A stretch of 64,000 nt of DNA from Gorillibacterium timonense (GCF_001457415.1 NZ_LN881723.1:529246-593245); one strand, 5' to 3'. Positions 15,602 to 23,864 are shown, counted from the stretch's first letter. Translations and numbers: made by a program. The notes: generated by a model from the sequence alone, not told the origin.

Positions 15602-16789
15602 ATGGCCGGATCGGAAAACATGACCGGCAAGAATATACGGTATGCCGTCGGCTTGATGTCCGGCACTTCCGTAGACGGCATCGACGCCGCCGCCGTAGAG
15701 ATCAGCGGGAAGCCGGGCAGCGGGGAACTCGCCGTCCGGCTTCTTGCTTTTGACAACCAACCATTCCCGCCGGATGTGAGAAAGGTAATCTTTGAGCTCT
15801 TCGATCCGGCGAAGGCGACCATTGACCGAGTCGGCTTGATGAATGTCCGACTCGGCGAGTTGTACGCCGATGGGGCATTTGCGGTCATCCGCAAAGCGAA
15901 TCTCGCTCCGGAGAACGTCGCCTTCATCGGCTCTCACGGCCAAACGATCTACCACGCGCCGGAAAGCGGGTTCACCGTTCAGATTGGAGAAGGCTCCGTC
16001 ATTGCCGCGCGGACCGGAATCCCCTGTGTCAGCGACTTCCGTCCTGCGGATATGGCAGTTGGCGGCCAGGGGGCGCCGCTCGTCCCGTTCACGGAGTATC
16101 TCCTCTACCGAGAAACGGATCGGACGCTGCTCCTGCAAAACATCGGCGGGATCGGCAACATCACCGTCATCCCTGCTGACGCTGGGCCGGATGAAGTCTA
16201 CGCCTTCGATACGGGACCCGGCAACATGCTGATTGACGGCTTGATGAGCCGAATATCCGCAGGCACGATGACGATGGACGATGGCGGTCGCTTCGCTGCG
16301 AAGGGGCGCGTTCACGCCGAGCTCCTGAACCGGCTTCAGCAGGATGAGTACTACCGCCTCTCCCCACCCAAATCGACGGGGAGAGAACGCTTCGGCTCCG
16401 CTTATGTGGACCAATTGCTTGCTTGGCAGCGGGAGCTGGCCCTATCCGATGAAGATCTGATTGCGACGGTTACCCGACTCACAGCCTGGTCCATTGCGGA
16501 TGCTTACAGACGCTTCGTGCAGGAGCGTCATCCCGCGGATTGCCTGATTGCGGGCGGCGGCGGCAGCTACAATCCCGTTCTGATGGCGGCTCTGCGAGAG
16601 GAGATGGCCGCGAAGGGCGCTCCCGTTCCCGTCATCACCCAGGAGGAGATCGGCGGAAACAGCGATGCGAAAGAAGCGATCGCCTTCGCCCTCCTCGCCG
16701 ACTGCACGATGGCGGGGCTTCCCGGCAATCTCCCAAGTGTGACCGGAGCCTCCCGACTCGCTGTGTTGGGCAAGATATCCCTTCCCTGA
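15602..16789 (+). CDS. anmK: Anhydro-N-acetylmuramic acid kinase
   Basis: 395 residues. AnmK opens 1,6-anhydroMurNAc by hydrolysis while phosphorylating it to MurNAc-6-P, the substrate of MurQ. The N-terminal signature GLMSGTSVDGIDAA (about residues 15-28), SHGQTIYHAPE, DTGPGNMLIDGLM and IAGGGGSYNPVLM are all diagnostic of the family. ATG 15602 is chosen because AAAGGAG lies nine bases before it; the frame extends six codons upstream. It stands between the murQ-transporter operon and the NamZ group, completing a route from recycled wall sugars to GlcNAc-6-P. Confidence 0.92.
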   Translation: MAGSENMTGKNIRYAVGLMSGTSVDGIDAAAVEISGKPGSGELAVRLLAFDNQPFPPDVRKVIFELFDPAKATIDRVGLMNVRLGELYADGAFAVIRKANLAPENVAFIGSHGQTIYHAPESGFTVQIGEGSVIAARTGIPCVSDFRPADMAVGGQGAPLVPFTEYLLYRETDRTLLLQNIGGIGNITVIPADAGPDEVYAFDTGPGNMLIDGLMSRISAGTMTMDDGGRFAAKGRVHAELLNRLQQDEYYRLSPPKSTGRERFGSAYVDQLLAWQRELALSDEDLIATVTRLTAWSIADAYRRFVQERHPADCLIAGGGGSYNPVLMAALREEMAAKGAPVPVITQEEIGGNSDAKEAIAFALLADCTMAGLPGNLPSVTGASRLAVLGKISLP

Positions 16790-16893
16790 TCTATCATCGA
16801 TTATTGGCAGCTTGTGGTTATGAATTTTCAAATTGCCAGCAGTTGAAATTCATCTCATAAGCGTTGGGCTAGCAGTTCAAACTCGCTCACAAG

Positions 16894-17070
16894 AGAATGT
16901 TGCATTTTATGCACAATTTTTCTCTCCATTCTCAGTAACTAGCCCACAATGTTGTAAAAAATGCATGATTTTAAAGATCCGATATGGATTTCTCAACGAA
17001 ATCATGCATTTTGTGCAACATTTCACATAAAAACTACCTCGTTGTGCTCGGAATGATGCATTTTGTGCAA
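16894..17070. repeat. Four copies of a palindromic GCATTTT-TGCAACA motif
   Basis: A motif close to ATGATGCATTTTGTGCAACATTT occurs at about 16894-16920 (diverged), 16948-16972 (inverted), 16999-17024 and 17051-17076. The second and third form an inverted repeat with 20 of 22 positions complementary (16950-16971 with 16999-17020) around a 27-base loop. Together with the next repeat block they fill the gap between anmK and the GNAT gene. Confidence 0.7.
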
Positions 17071-17113
17071 CATTTTCAATGAAATAAGGCGAATATTGTC
17101 CCACCCTGCTCTG

Positions 17114-17300
17114 CTTTCGAGTTAGCCAGAATACAGGGAAGCCTCAATGTAGAACTTTTCTACTTTCATGTAAGCCAGAATACGGGTAAGCCGCAACGTA
17201 GAACTTTTCTACTTTCGAGTAAGCCAGAATACGGGTAAGCCCCATCGTAGAACTATTCTACTTTCGAGTAAGTCGAAATGAAAGTTAGCCGCAACGATAG
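17114..17300. repeat. 49-bp tandem repeat, 3.8 units, each with a small hairpin
   Basis: Units start at 17114, 17163, 17212 and 17261, exactly 49 bp apart. The consensus runs CTTTCGAGTAAGCCAGAATA, then CGGGTAAGCCGCAACGTAGA, then ACTTTTCTA. GTAGAA-CTT-TTCTAC in each of the first three units can form a hairpin. The array ends 28 bases before the TTG start of the GNAT gene, so it is in that gene's leader or promoter region. Confidence 0.85.
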
Positions 17301-17327
17301 ACAATCGATGTTTGGAGGCGATGGGAA

Positions 17328-18404
17328 TTGCAGCTTCTACCCTGGAATGACTGCTACCAAAGCGGCGTGATTGACTTGTGGAACCGGACCGCTATCCGGG
17401 AAGGCTATAAGGAATTGACGGAGGACAGCTTCAACCGGATCTTCCGCCAGAACACCTACTTTGATCCCGCCTGTACCTTCATCCTTGCCGAATCCGACTC
17501 GGACTCGGACTCAAAATGCCAGTCCGAATCCAATTCTAAATCGAAATCCAATTCCGATTCAGAATCCGCAGGGAATTCCCTGCCCGGTACCGAAACCGTG
17601 CGAGGCTTCGCCTGCGGGTGCACGGGCGACGATCTTCCGCTCGGAGCAATTGCCGGGTATCTCACCTGCATCGTACTGGACGAGGAAATCCGAACCGACG
17701 AGCATTATGCCACTCTGCTCGATGACATCGAAGCTCGCTTCCGTATACTCGGCAAGAAACAAGCCGATGTCCTCTTCTTCAACCCGATGCGCCTGCCATG
17801 GTACATCCCGGACACGTCCGGTCATGAGCACAACAACGCTCCCGGTGTTCCGGCGGGCAGCGCTCTCCACTCTTTCCTGTTAAGCAGAGGATACGCTGAG
17901 CGAGCTCGGGAATGCGGCATGCATTTGCCGCTCGCCGACTTTCGAATGTCCGATGACATCTTGAAGAAAGAAGAGCAAGTAGCGGAAGCCGGCTACACCG
18001 TAGAGCTCTACGATCCGAAGCGGCACTCGCAGCTGGAGGAAATGCTCACCAAGCTCGGCAATGCCGCCTGGGAGAGCGAAATCTCCCGCTGTGCCGCCGA
18101 AGGAATCCCATTCCTGGTCGCGGCGCAGAATGGCCAGGCAGCTGGATTTGCCGGACCGGTCATTCGCGAGCCGAATGGGCGGGGTTATTTTACCGGAATC
18201 GGAGTTGATCCCGAGCATGAAGGCCGCGGTCTCGGTACCTTGCTCTTCCATAAGCTGTGTGAAGCCTTTCAACAGATCGGAGCCAACTATATGTCTCTGT
18301 TTACAGGCAGCCAGAATCCGGCTCTGCGAATATACGAAAAGGCCGGGTTCCGTACAGTCCGGCAGTTTGCCATTATGCGAAGGGAGCTGAACCCAAATGA
18401 GTGA
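17328..18404 (+). CDS. Two-domain GNAT acetyltransferase with Ser/Asp-rich insert
   Basis: 358 residues. The C-terminal half is a complete GNAT domain (acetyl-CoA loop EHEGRGLGTLLFHKL, then YMSLFTGSQNPALRIYEKAG). The N-terminal half looks like a degenerate GNAT fold interrupted near residues 55-83 by a low-complexity run rich in Ser, Asp and Asn with alternating SDSDSD-type repeats. TTG 17328 is taken as the start because GGAGG lies nine bases before it. The stop overlaps the start of the PIG-L-like gene. In Bacillus subtilis a GNAT gene (ybbJ) also lies in the wall-sugar recycling cluster. The substrate is unknown, though an amino sugar is plausible. Confidence 0.8.
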   Translation: MQLLPWNDCYQSGVIDLWNRTAIREGYKELTEDSFNRIFRQNTYFDPACTFILAESDSDSDSKCQSESNSKSKSNSDSESAGNSLPGTETVRGFACGCTGDDLPLGAIAGYLTCIVLDEEIRTDEHYATLLDDIEARFRILGKKQADVLFFNPMRLPWYIPDTSGHEHNNAPGVPAGSALHSFLLSRGYAERARECGMHLPLADFRMSDDILKKEEQVAEAGYTVELYDPKRHSQLEEMLTKLGNAAWESEISRCAAEGIPFLVAAQNGQAAGFAGPVIREPNGRGYFTGIGVDPEHEGRGLGTLLFHKLCEAFQQIGANYMSLFTGSQNPALRIYEKAGFRTVRQFAIMRRELNPNE

Positions 18405-19098
18405 GAGACAGACCATTTTGGCTATCGGCGGTCATGTAGGGGATATGGAACTAACGGCGGGAGGCGTTTTGGCCAGCCACTCTCTGAAGGGGGACCGCAT
18501 CGTGACCTTGGCGCTGACCGCCGGGGAACGCGGAGTACCCGCCGGTCAGGATATGGCAGACTATCGGGCGCAAAAAGTGCGTGAAGCTCAGGCCTTCGCC
18601 GAAATGCTGGGCGGAGAAGCCGTCGTATTCGACTATGCGGATGGAGAGCTTCCCGACGACATGGCCGTACGTCTCCAGGTGTGCGATGTCATCCGCCGCG
18701 TCCGGCCGAACATTCTCATCACCCATTTCAAGAACAGCATGCACAAGGACCACATGACCACCCATCGCATAGTGAACGACGCCCGCTTCTTTGCCGGACT
18801 TTCCTCGTTCGAGCGTGAGCTCCCTGCCGCTTTTGCCGGGAAGCTGTATTATGCGGAAAATTGGGAAGACGCCGTCGATTATCGCCCCTATGTCTATGTG
18901 GACTTTTCCCAGGAGGCGTATGACTTGTGGGTGAAGGCGGTCTCCACTCACTGGTTCGTCACCGGCAGCAAATCTTTTCCCTACCTGGAGTATTACAAGC
19001 ATCTAGCGCGAGTCCGAGGTATCGAAGCCCGCAAGCACTATGCGGAAACGTTCATGGTCCCGGAAGAAACCGTCCGGCTGCGCCAATCGGAGCTGTAA
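18397..19098 (+). CDS. PIG-L family (LmbE-like) deacetylase with altered motif
   Basis: 233 residues with the PIG-L/LmbE Rossmann-like fold: opening ILAIGGHVGDMELTAGG, middle DYRAQKVREAQAFAEMLG and the metal motif MHKDHMTTH. Family members are zinc hydrolases that deacetylate GlcNAc-type sugars. The canonical HPDDxE is here HVGDME: the zinc ligands His13 and Asp16 remain, but the position of the catalytic-base Asp is Gly15. The gene overlaps the GNAT gene by eight bases and ends three bases before namZ, so tight co-expression with wall-sugar genes is likely. It may still be active with another base, or act as a binding protein. Confidence 0.8.
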   Translation: MSERQTILAIGGHVGDMELTAGGVLASHSLKGDRIVTLALTAGERGVPAGQDMADYRAQKVREAQAFAEMLGGEAVVFDYADGELPDDMAVRLQVCDVIRRVRPNILITHFKNSMHKDHMTTHRIVNDARFFAGLSSFERELPAAFAGKLYYAENWEDAVDYRPYVYVDFSQEAYDLWVKAVSTHWFVTGSKSFPYLEYYKHLARVRGIEARKHYAETFMVPEETVRLRQSEL

Positions 19099-19101
19099 GC
19101 C

Positions 19102-20244
19102 ATGGTGCGAAACGGAGTCGACTGCCTCACTGCCTATGACCCTCTATTTAAAGGAAAACGCCTCGGGTTGATCACTTCGCCAACCGGGAGGACAACGGAT
19201 TTTGTCTCGACCATTGAACTGTTAAACGAACGGTACCACTTGACGGCGCTCTTCTCTCCTGAGCATGGGGTTCGCGGAGATCAGGAAGCCGGAGGTATGG
19301 TTGAAACTTATACCGACGAGATAACCGGCGTGCCTGTCTACAGCCTGTACCGCAAGGACTCCAAGCGGATGACAACCGAGATGCTGGAGCAAGTCGACGC
19401 GGTCGTCTATGATATTCAAGATGTGGGAGTCCGCTATTATACCTTCATCTACACGATGCTCTATGCACTGGAAGACTGCGCCAAGGCCGGAAAAGCTTTT
19501 ATCGTGCTGGACCGGTTGAACCCGCTCGGAGGCACTGCCGTCGAAGGCAATCTGTTGAAGGATGACTACCGCTCGTTCGTCGGGAACTATCCGTTATGCA
19601 TCCGTTACGGTCTGACGGTAGGAGAGTTCGCCATGATGGCGAATGAGCAGATGGGCTTGAAGGCTGATCTCCATATCGCGCGATGCGAAGGCTGGGAGCG
19701 GGATATGCTATTCCCGGATACCGGTCGCCTCTGGCTGCATCCCTCCATCGGGCTCCCCCGGTTCGAAACGGCGCTCCTGTACGCCGGAACCTGTCTGTTC
19801 GAAGGAACGAACTTGTCCGAGGGCAGAGGCACAACCTTTCCCTTCGAGATGATCGGCGCCCCCTTCCTCGATGCGGAGCGATTGACAGTTGAAATGAACC
19901 GCTTCAAGCTTCCCGGCGTGTACTTCCGCCCTGCTTACTTTAAGCCGTCCTTCTCCAAGCATCAAGGCGCGGCTTGCAAAGGAGTGCAGCTTCATGTCAC
20001 CAACGCCCGCAGCATTCGCCCGGTGGAGACGGGTATCCGGTTGCTGGACGTGATCCGGCGGCAAAATGAGGAGTTTTCCTTTCTATCGCCGATCCGGGAA
20101 GGCGCACGGCCTTTCATCGACCTGTTGGGAGGAGACCGCCTGCTTCGCGACGAAACCCTTTCTGCAGACTCGATCTTGGAGCAATTCCGCGCAGAGAGCG
20201 AAGCTTTTGCTGAAAAGAAGAAAGCTTATCATCTTTATTATTAA
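19102..20244 (+). CDS. namZ: NamZ-type exo-beta-N-acetylmuramidase (DUF1343, GH171)
   Basis: 380 residues spanning the DUF1343 domain: RLGLITSPTGRTTDF, ALFSPEHGVRGDQEAG, VYDIQDVGVRYYTFIYTM, FIVLDRLNPLGG and LFEGTNLSEGRGTTFPFEM are conserved blocks of NamZ/YbbC. NamZ releases MurNAc from the non-reducing end of MurNAc-GlcNAc fragments. The Bacillus subtilis enzyme is exported, but this protein starts directly at the domain with no signal peptide, so it should act in the cytoplasm on imported disaccharides. GGAG lies nine bases before the ATG. The kinase gene follows after a 77-bp gap. Confidence 0.88.
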   Translation: MVRNGVDCLTAYDPLFKGKRLGLITSPTGRTTDFVSTIELLNERYHLTALFSPEHGVRGDQEAGGMVETYTDEITGVPVYSLYRKDSKRMTTEMLEQVDAVVYDIQDVGVRYYTFIYTMLYALEDCAKAGKAFIVLDRLNPLGGTAVEGNLLKDDYRSFVGNYPLCIRYGLTVGEFAMMANEQMGLKADLHIARCEGWERDMLFPDTGRLWLHPSIGLPRFETALLYAGTCLFEGTNLSEGRGTTFPFEMIGAPFLDAERLTVEMNRFKLPGVYFRPAYFKPSFSKHQGAACKGVQLHVTNARSIRPVETGIRLLDVIRRQNEEFSFLSPIREGARPFIDLLGGDRLLRDETLSADSILEQFRAESEAFAEKKKAYHLYY

Positions 20245-20321
20245 TGTACCTTTATCCTTGAAGAAGGATTTGTCTTATTGGGCTGTATCATCAAGAGTGA
20301 ACCTGTAGGAGGATGGCAGAC

Positions 20322-21260
20322 GTGTGGTATGCAGTGGGCTTGGACGGTGGTGGAACGAAGACAGCCGTGACCGTCTTAGATGAAAGCGGACGAACGGTAC
20401 ACAAATTCGAAGCGGATGGCATCAATTACAATGGACGGAAAGCGGAGGATGTGGAAAAGAGTCTCGGCAGCATCATGGCCGGGCTTGCATCCGCATGCGG
20501 CAGCTTGGAAGCCATCCGTCAGATCGCAGTAGGTGCCGCTGGAGTCAGCAATCCGGCAGTTCCCGAACGGTTGGCGGCTGTCATCCGAGGCTTGGGGTAT
20601 TCTGGAGGTTTGCGGATTGTCGGGGATCATGAAACCGCGTTTTACGGAGCGTTGGAGGGCTCGGAAGGCATGATTCTGATCGCGGGAACCGGCTCGGTCT
20701 GTTTCGGACAAAATGCGAAAGGACAATCGGGTCGGACCGGCGGCTTCGGTCATCTCATCGATGACGGGGGCAGCGGCTACAGCATCGGCCGGGATCTGCT
20801 CGCAGCGGCAGTTCGCGCGTCGGACGGCCGAGGACCCGCTACCGCCATCACCGCATTATTGGCGGAACGACATGGTCTCACCACCGCCCAGAAGATCGTC
20901 GGCTTCGTCTACAGCCCCACAACCGGCAAAAAAGAAATCGCCGCACTCGCCTCTCTTCTATCGGAGGCTTGCGCGCAGGAGGATCAAACCGCGCTGGAGA
21001 TCGCAAACCGAAGCGCCGTTTCACTTGTTGAGCTGGCGGTTCCTCTCGCCCATCGGTTAGGACTTGAGCAGGGTACACTCGCGATGGCGGGCAGTGTGCT
21101 GCTGAAGAATTCCTATGTTCGTTTGGCTTTTGAAACCCAGCTTCAAGCGATTCTCCCCTCCCTGCGCTCCGCTCCCGCGAAGCTTGATGCCGCAGCCGGA
21201 GCCGCATTGCTGGCATGGAATCTCCTTCAGAAAGAAGAGTCACCATCTGGCGATAAGTAG
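20322..21260 (+). CDS. BadF/BadG-family kinase, candidate MurNAc/GlcNAc kinase (MurK-like)
   Basis: 312 residues. Phosphate-1 loop GLDGGGTKTAVTVLD at the N-terminus, IAGTGSVCFG as phosphate-2 and GGFGHLIDDGGSGYSIGRDL follow the pattern of NagK and of clostridial MurK, which phosphorylates both MurNAc and GlcNAc. An ATG at 20313 abuts AGGAGG with no spacing, so GTG 20322, nine bases from it, is the better start. Lying straight after the leaderless namZ, it is the natural candidate to phosphorylate the MurNAc and GlcNAc released there, giving MurQ its substrate. It is only distantly similar to the other kinase of the window (7070-8077). Confidence 0.78.
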   Translation: MWYAVGLDGGGTKTAVTVLDESGRTVHKFEADGINYNGRKAEDVEKSLGSIMAGLASACGSLEAIRQIAVGAAGVSNPAVPERLAAVIRGLGYSGGLRIVGDHETAFYGALEGSEGMILIAGTGSVCFGQNAKGQSGRTGGFGHLIDDGGSGYSIGRDLLAAAVRASDGRGPATAITALLAERHGLTTAQKIVGFVYSPTTGKKEIAALASLLSEACAQEDQTALEIANRSAVSLVELAVPLAHRLGLEQGTLAMAGSVLLKNSYVRLAFETQLQAILPSLRSAPAKLDAAAGAALLAWNLLQKEESPSGDK

Positions 21261-21295
21261 ACCAGTCAGGCAGAGTGAGACCTCGGCACTTAAGC

Positions 21296-21420
21296 CACAG
21301 CAATGCTGACGGCTAAGCCCATCGCCGTTTTGGAAGGGCAGCAACAACCTTGACGGCTAATTTCCGTCCCACGTACTGTAAGGGCGAGCACCCGTACCAC
21401 AGCATCGCTGACGGCTAAGT
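21296..21420. repeat. Three copies of TGACGGCTAA with similar flanks
   Basis: TGACGGCTAA occurs at 21307-21316, 21351-21360 and 21409-21418. The first and third share the longer CACAGCA-CTGACGGCTAAG context. They lie in the 474-bp gap between kinase and GH36 genes. Apart from these and the GH36 promoter the gap shows no gene. Confidence 0.55.
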
Positions 21421-21643
21421 CAGTCTCCCATACTGCAGGTGCTGCACATTACATACGCGACCAAGGGATATTCTAGGGATGCAGCGCATAACCATTACGA
21501 TTTCTCTCCTTCCTTTTTTATCGAGAGTGACCCTCAAGGGTTGTTCTCAGCGCTGCCGAAGCGCTGTGGAGCAATCCTTTTCTATTTTCCATGCCATCTC
21601 CCTATCCGATTGCTTGCATTCGAAAACCATAATAAATCCTACG

Positions 21644-21672
21644 TTGACCTTCGGAATCAGTTAGTTTACATT
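21644..21672 (+). promoter_or_regulatory. Candidate sigma-A promoter of GH36 gene
   Basis: TTGACC (21644-21649), 17-bp spacer, TACATT (21667-21672), about 60 bases before the start codon at 21735. Confidence 0.45.
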
Positions 21673-21734
21673 AGGATTATCAAGCTAACAAATATACTAA
21701 CAACATGCTTTCAAAAGAGGAGTGTAAACGCTTC

Positions 21735-23831
21735 ATGAGTAAATCCATCCTTGTTGAAGAAAATGGGATCCACCTCGTCTTTTCCGTTGAACCGGACGGA
21801 GATGTGCTTCTGCTGCACGCAGGAGCAGCCCCTCTTGATGAATCCCAGATCAAGCCGGACGCCCGTCAAGGCTTCCGCGCTCTGGAGCTGCAAGTGTCGG
21901 GTGAAGACCGCGCCGAATATCATGGACAGCTTCACCGAGCCTCCTACCCGGGACTGCGGATGAAATACGAGAACCACCGAGATAGCCGCAATGAGACGGG
22001 ACGCAAGCTGGAGCTCACGCTTCGGGATCCGCAAACGAACCTTGCCGCTATCCTGCACTATCAATTCTATGATGGAGTCGCCATCATGCGCTCATGGACG
22101 GAGCTGATCAACCATGGAGAGAACGATCTCGACGTGGAATATGTCTCCTCCTTCGCCCTCACCGGACTCGCTAAGGAAGGCGTAAGCCGGCGCGATGACA
22201 AGATGGCCATCTCGTACCTGTATAACGGCTGGCAATCCGAAATGCAGTGGCGGACCTATACGCTGCCCGAGCTTGGCCTGTCGCAGCTGACAAGCCGCAG
22301 TTCTCGCCGCATCGCCTTGTCGAGCGCAGGTTCCTGGGCAGCGGCCGAATTCATCCCCATGGCTTTGCTGGAAAACCGCGAAACCGGCACTTGTCTGTAC
22401 TGGCAGATCGATCACAATGGCTCCTGGCAATGGGAAATGTTCGATCAATTCGACCAGTTGTCCCTTCTTGTCAGCGGACCGAACGAGCATGACCATCATT
22501 GGCTCAAGACGCTCCGGCCCGGCGATCGCTTCGAAACGGTTCCGGTTGCCGTTGGCGCAGCTTACGGCGGAGCAGAAGCCGCAGCCGCCGAACTGACCGC
22601 TTATCGGAGGAGAATTCGCCGGCCCAATGACGACAACAAACACCTTCAAGTCATCTTCAACGATTACATGAACTGCCTGTGGGGCAACCCCACCACCGAG
22701 AAGCTTCTTCCGCTTATCGACGCCGCGGCAGAAACGGGCTGCGAGTATTTCTGCATCGATGCCGGCTGGTACTCGGCTGGTGAGTGGTGGGACGGAGTCG
22801 GCGAATGGCTTCCTTCCGCTGAACGTTTCCCTGAAGGCATCAAATTCCTGATGGACCGAATCCGCAGCAAGGGCATGATTCCCGGCTTGTGGCTGGAGGT
22901 CGAGGTCATGGGCATCAACAGCCCGAAGGTGGCGGAGACGGACGACAGCTGGTTCTTCATGCGCCACGGCAAACGCGTCAAAGACCGCAGCCGCTACCAG
23001 CTGGATTTCCGCAATCCTGCCGTTGTCGCCCATGCCGATGAAGTCCTGCGCCGCTTGGTCGAGGATTACGGCGTCGGGTATATCAAGATGGACTACAACA
23101 TCAACGCCGGTATCGGCACGGAGACGAATGCGGACAGCTTCGGCGACGGTCTGCTGCAGCACAACCGCGCCTATCTCGCCTGGCTGGACCGGCTGTTTGC
23201 CCGCTATCCGCAGCTGATCATCGAGAACTGCTCCAGCGGCGGCATGCGGATCGACTACGGCATGCTGAGCCGCCACAGCATTCAATCCACCAGCGACCAG
23301 GACGATTACATCAAGTATGCGCAGATCGCCGCGACCGCTCCCGTCGCCTTGACTCCCGAGCAAGCCGCCGTCTGGTCGTATCCGCTCCGCGAAGGCGATG
23401 ACGAGGAAGTCATCTTCAACATGGTGAACGCGCTGCTTCTGCGGGTGCATCAAAGCGGTCACTTGGCGGAGCTGAGCCCGCATCGGCTGGAGCTTGTGAA
23501 GGAAGCGCTCGACTATTACAAATCCATCCGTCATCACATTCCTGTAGCTCTTCCGTTCTGGCCCCTCGGGCTGCCGACAGCCGAAGACCCGTGGATCAGC
23601 CTCGGCCTGAAGCACGGGGAGCAGCGTTATGTCGCCGTCTGGCATATCTCCGGTGACGACCGCTGTGTCCGGCTGCCTCTGCCTGAGCTCGTCGGCTCCG
23701 AGATCGAGGTAAAGACCGGGTATCCCTCTACCAAGCCGGTGGCTTGGTCATGGAACCGAACCGCAGGAGTGCTCACCATCGAACTGCCGGAGGCAAAAAC
23801 CGCTCGTCTGCTTGAAGTCCTCCGCAAGTAA
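21735..23831 (+). CDS. GH36 alpha-galactosidase
   Basis: 698 residues, the full length of bacterial GH36 enzymes. An N-terminal beta-sandwich is followed by the barrel with YFCIDAGWYSAGEWWDGVGEW (split: CIDAGWYSAGEW), the nucleophile in YIKMDYNIN (Asp453) and the acid/base in STSDQDDY (Asp521), plus ENCSSGGMRIDYGML. It hydrolyses terminal alpha-galactosides such as raffinose-type sugars in the cytoplasm, as no signal peptide is present. ATG 21735 is chosen over ATG 21705 because AGAGGAG lies 12 bases upstream while nothing precedes the earlier ATG. It has its own promoter and terminator, so its link with the wall-sugar genes is only positional. Confidence 0.9.
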   Translation: MSKSILVEENGIHLVFSVEPDGDVLLLHAGAAPLDESQIKPDARQGFRALELQVSGEDRAEYHGQLHRASYPGLRMKYENHRDSRNETGRKLELTLRDPQTNLAAILHYQFYDGVAIMRSWTELINHGENDLDVEYVSSFALTGLAKEGVSRRDDKMAISYLYNGWQSEMQWRTYTLPELGLSQLTSRSSRRIALSSAGSWAAAEFIPMALLENRETGTCLYWQIDHNGSWQWEMFDQFDQLSLLVSGPNEHDHHWLKTLRPGDRFETVPVAVGAAYGGAEAAAAELTAYRRRIRRPNDDNKHLQVIFNDYMNCLWGNPTTEKLLPLIDAAAETGCEYFCIDAGWYSAGEWWDGVGEWLPSAERFPEGIKFLMDRIRSKGMIPGLWLEVEVMGINSPKVAETDDSWFFMRHGKRVKDRSRYQLDFRNPAVVAHADEVLRRLVEDYGVGYIKMDYNINAGIGTETNADSFGDGLLQHNRAYLAWLDRLFARYPQLIIENCSSGGMRIDYGMLSRHSIQSTSDQDDYIKYAQIAATAPVALTPEQAAVWSYPLREGDDEEVIFNMVNALLLRVHQSGHLAELSPHRLELVKEALDYYKSIRHHIPVALPFWPLGLPTAEDPWISLGLKHGEQRYVAVWHISGDDRCVRLPLPELVGSEIEVKTGYPSTKPVAWSWNRTAGVLTIELPEAKTARLLEVLRK

Positions 23832-23864
23832 TCCACGTATCGCGTATCCACCTGCATCCATACA

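Noticed and set aside
17114-17300. CRISPR-like interpretation of the 49-bp repeats.
   Set aside because: Units are contiguous with no unique spacers, and no cas gene is present.
21723-21736. TGTAAACGCTTCAT overlapping the GH36 start codon as a cre site.
   Set aside because: Two fixed positions at the end of the consensus do not match, so the half-site spacing is off. Too weak to list.
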